From Hallerella sp963629575 (GTDB lineage: Bacteria > Fibrobacterota > Fibrobacteria > Fibrobacterales > Fibrobacteraceae), in the NCBI GenBank assembly GCA_963629575.1, contig CAVGIM010000007.1, forward strand, positions 1-64,000: 64,000 bases of DNA, written 5' to 3'. The notes beneath the pieces are model-generated. The model searched no databases and had not been told where the DNA came from. It saw only the letters and a list, made by a program, of their open reading frames with translations. How positions within the stretch are numbered: position 1 is the first letter of the stretch; the number at the start of each line of letters is the position of its first letter. A program made the position numbers and the translations under genes. This document shows, one piece after another, positions 62,013 to 64,000 of the stretch.

Positions 62013-62433
62013 GAAAATGCCGATGACCCGCTCGGAAATGATGCGGGCCGTCCCTTCCAAGGACACGAAACCGGAAATTCTCGTGCGAAAGGCGCTGTTC
62101 CGGAAAGGGCTTCGGTTTCGTTTGCAGCGCCGCGATTTGCCGGGCAAGCCGGACATCTTCGTGCTCCGTTACAAGGTTGTCGTTTTTGTGAACGGCTGCT
62201 TTTGGCACAGGCACGGGTGCGCCTTGACGACGCGCCCCAAGTCCCGTTCCGATTTTTGGGACGAAAAATTCAACAAAAATGTGGAGCGAGACGTGAAAAC
62301 GCTTCGAGAGCTTTCCCTGCAGGGATTTCGGGTGGCGGTCGTCTGGGAATGCTCGCTGAAGAAAAGCCCGGGCCGCGCCATGGAAACCCTCTGGAACTTT
62401 GTCGTCGGCGATGAAGAATTTATCGAAATCTAG
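62005..62433 (+). CDS. vsr: Very short patch repair endonuclease
   Basis: Vsr nicks DNA at T:G mismatches arising from deaminated 5-methylcytosine. Motifs: VPSKDTKPEILVRKALFRKG, GKPDIF (catalytic Asp), VVVFVNGCFWHRHGC and VVWECSLKK. 142 residues. It overlaps the DUF975 gene. There is no cytosine methyltransferase beside it; the only one seen here is about 33 kb away in the LlaJI-like operon. Confidence 0.93.
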   Translation: MRKKMPMTRSEMMRAVPSKDTKPEILVRKALFRKGLRFRLQRRDLPGKPDIFVLRYKVVVFVNGCFWHRHGCALTTRPKSRSDFWDEKFNKNVERDVKTLRELSLQGFRVAVVWECSLKKSPGRAMETLWNFVVGDEEFIEI

Positions 62434-62509
62434 ACGCTTTTTTTTCGCCACGGAATTATATTAGGAAAAGTCCGCTTCAAGAACGGGCGGATAGACGAAG
62501 AGGATTGGG

Positions 62510-64000
62510 ATGAAACGGATTTTTTTCGCTGCTGCCGCTACGGCATTCGGCTTTGCTCTTGCCGACGATGTCTTTATCACGGTCGATCAGTTTGGCTATC
62601 GTCCGTCCGATACAAAAGTCGCCGTCTTGCGTTCGCCTCAGGTCGGCTTCGATTCCGCGCTTTCCTATACGCCGGGAAGTTCCATCCAGGTCGTGGAGAG
62701 CTCTTCGGAAAAGGTTGTCTTTACCGGAACGCCCGCGCTGCACAACGGAGGCGTCACGGATTCGTCTTCGGGCGACAAAATCTGGTGGCTTGACTTCAGC
62801 GCGGTCACGCTAGACGGCACCTATTATCTTCGGGATGCTTCCGACGCTTCCAAAAAGTCCTTTCCGTTTCAAGTCCGCGAAGACGTTTACAACGATGTGC
62901 TGAAAGCCGCGGTGCGAATGCTCTATTACCAACGGGTCGGGATTGCCAAGGAATCCCAGTATGCAGGCTCGGACTGGGCAGACGGCGTAAACCACGCCCA
63001 GGATGCTCAGGCGCGGTCGTTTATGGATTCGACGAACGCAAGCCTTGAACGCGACGTGAGCGGAGGCTGGTTCGACGCGGGAGACTACAACAAATATACG
63101 GACTGGAACGGCAATTACGTCGAAACGTTGCTGATGGCCTATTTCGACAGGCCCAAGGCCTTTACGGACGACTACAACATCCCGGAGTCCGGCAACGGCA
63201 TCCCGGACATTCTCGACGAAGCGTGGTGGGGGCTAGAACATCTGCTCCGCATCCAGAACGAAGACGGTTCCATTCTCTCGGTCATCGGCGAGAGCAGCAT
63301 GTCTCCGCCATCTGCGGCAACGGGCAGAACCTATTACGGAGAACCCAACGCGACGGCTGCGTATTCGGCGGCAAAGGCCTTTGCCTACGGCGCCAAGATG
63401 GCGAAAATCTTCAAGGGCGACGCTTCCTACCGGAAACTCTACGATGCCGCGGTGAAGGCTTTTGACTGGGCCGAGGCTCACCCCGACTCGATGTTCTTCA
63501 ACAACGATTCCGCCCAAGGTACAATTGGCCTCGCCGCTGGACAGCAGGAAGTGACCGACACGGCCAGCCGCCTGGAAAACCGCCTGAACGCCGCGCTGCG
63601 CCTTTACGAACTCACCGGCGACGCGTCTTACCAGAATCTCTTCGAGGAAAACTATTCCGAGTTTCCGCTGATCAAATGGTGGGGCGATTCCTATCGCTAC
63701 GATCAGCACAATATGTTCATCCTGTATCTTACCCTGCCAAATCCGAACTCGGGCATCAAGGCGGATATCGAATCCAAGTTTGTTTCGCTGATGGACAAGC
63801 CGGGAGATTTCATGGGAGCCTTCGAAACGGATGGCTACCGCAGCTTTAGCCGGGACTACAACTGGGGTTCCAACGGACACAAGTCCGCTTACGGCGTTCT
63901 GTTCGACAGGCTTTCCAAGTTGAAAATTTCGGGAATCGATTCCGTAAAATACCACAAGGCGGCAGAGGAGTATCTGCATTACATCCACGGCGTAAATCCC
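62510..64000 (+). CDS. Secreted GH9-family endoglucanase (cellulase), 3' end outside window
   Basis: It hydrolyses beta-1,4-glucan. The signal peptide MKRIFFAAAATAFGFALA is followed by an N-terminal Ig-like CelD_N domain (about 20-125; DVFITVDQFGYRPSDTKVAV) and the GH9 (alpha/alpha)6 barrel, with the catalytic Asp pair in GGWFDAGDYNKYTDWN (about 185-200). 497 codons are seen; the later His/Asp/Glu motifs lie beyond the edge. GAAGAGG upstream of the ATG is the ribosome binding site. Fits a cellulolytic Fibrobacter. Confidence 0.92.
   Translation, partial: MKRIFFAAAATAFGFALADDVFITVDQFGYRPSDTKVAVLRSPQVGFDSALSYTPGSSIQVVESSSEKVVFTGTPALHNGGVTDSSSGDKIWWLDFSAVTLDGTYYLRDASDASKKSFPFQVREDVYNDVLKAAVRMLYYQRVGIAKESQYAGSDWADGVNHAQDAQARSFMDSTNASLERDVSGGWFDAGDYNKYTDWNGNYVETLLMAYFDRPKAFTDDYNIPESGNGIPDILDEAWWGLEHLLRIQNEDGSILSVIGESSMSPPSAATGRTYYGEPNATAAYSAAKAFAYGAKMAKIFKGDASYRKLYDAAVKAFDWAEAHPDSMFFNNDSAQGTIGLAAGQQEVTDTASRLENRLNAALRLYELTGDASYQNLFEENYSEFPLIKWWGDSYRYDQHNMFILYLTLPNPNSGIKADIESKFVSLMDKPGDFMGAFETDGYRSFSRDYNWGSNGHKSAYGVLFDRLSKLKISGIDSVKYHKAAEEYLHYIHGVNP

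Noticed and set aside
1..64000. tRNA, rRNA or CRISPR genes
   Set aside because: Reading the intergenic regions showed no T-loop GGTTCGA patterns with cloverleaf arms, no rRNA segments and no regular repeat-spacer arrays. A tRNAscan-SE run would settle the tRNA question.

Overview
The window looks like a chromosomal segment of a Fibrobacter-type bacterium (phylum Fibrobacterota). The evidence is the start of a secreted GH9 cellulase at the right end, many outer-membrane beta-barrel and serine-rich lipoprotein genes, a lipoprotein with an N-terminal domain I recognise from Fibrobacter surface proteins, a menaquinone tail operon, meso-diaminopimelate dehydrogenase and a 13-gene Complex I operon. 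The species is an inference. I found no rRNA, tRNA or CRISPR array.

Layout. 0-2 kb: a mosaic lipoprotein gene with a probable 1-base frameshift in its signal peptide. 2-3.3 kb: rarA. 3.5-17.7 kb: nuoBCDEFGHIJKLMN, tightly overlapped and ended by a strong terminator; nuoA is not in the cluster, NuoE carries an extra C-terminal beta domain and NuoG is short. 17.8-24.9 kb: ispF, an iron-sulfur flavoprotein, an Rpn-type nuclease, a Nudix/LysR pair, a serine beta-lactamase-like hydrolase, a small OM barrel and an orphan TrpB2.

24.9-34.6 kb is the accessory region. It holds a LlaJI/McrBC-like restriction-modification operon (C5 methyltransferase, McrB-type AAA+ NTPase, an embedded RelB/DinJ-like protein, LlaJI-type endonuclease). 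Next is an 836-bp non-coding stretch packed with hairpins, including three copies of an element with a conserved loop and changing but still paired stems. Then comes a zinc-metallopeptidase-like lipoprotein gene whose last 144 bp are repeated downstream, each copy followed by a related small lipoprotein gene. An IS30 remnant and a lysozyme-like protein paired with a membrane protein complete the island. This is the best place to look for something undescribed.

34.7-49.3 kb: ileS, two OM proteins co-transcribed with fmt-rsmB, a porin-like protein, an M18 aminopeptidase, birA, and an operon for the late steps of menaquinone synthesis (ubiE, ubiX, ubiA) with a small membrane protein and a secreted CrtC/AttH-like protein. 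49.4-54.9 kb: an OM protein with a 51-residue lipoprotein, ddh-dut, recD2 and a 31-residue AURKAIP1/COX24-type ribosome-associated protein. 55-64 kb: an incomplete peptide-type ABC transporter (two permeases, one ATPase), an OM protein with a large lipoprotein, a DUF975 membrane protein overlapping vsr, and the GH9 cellulase cut by the window edge.
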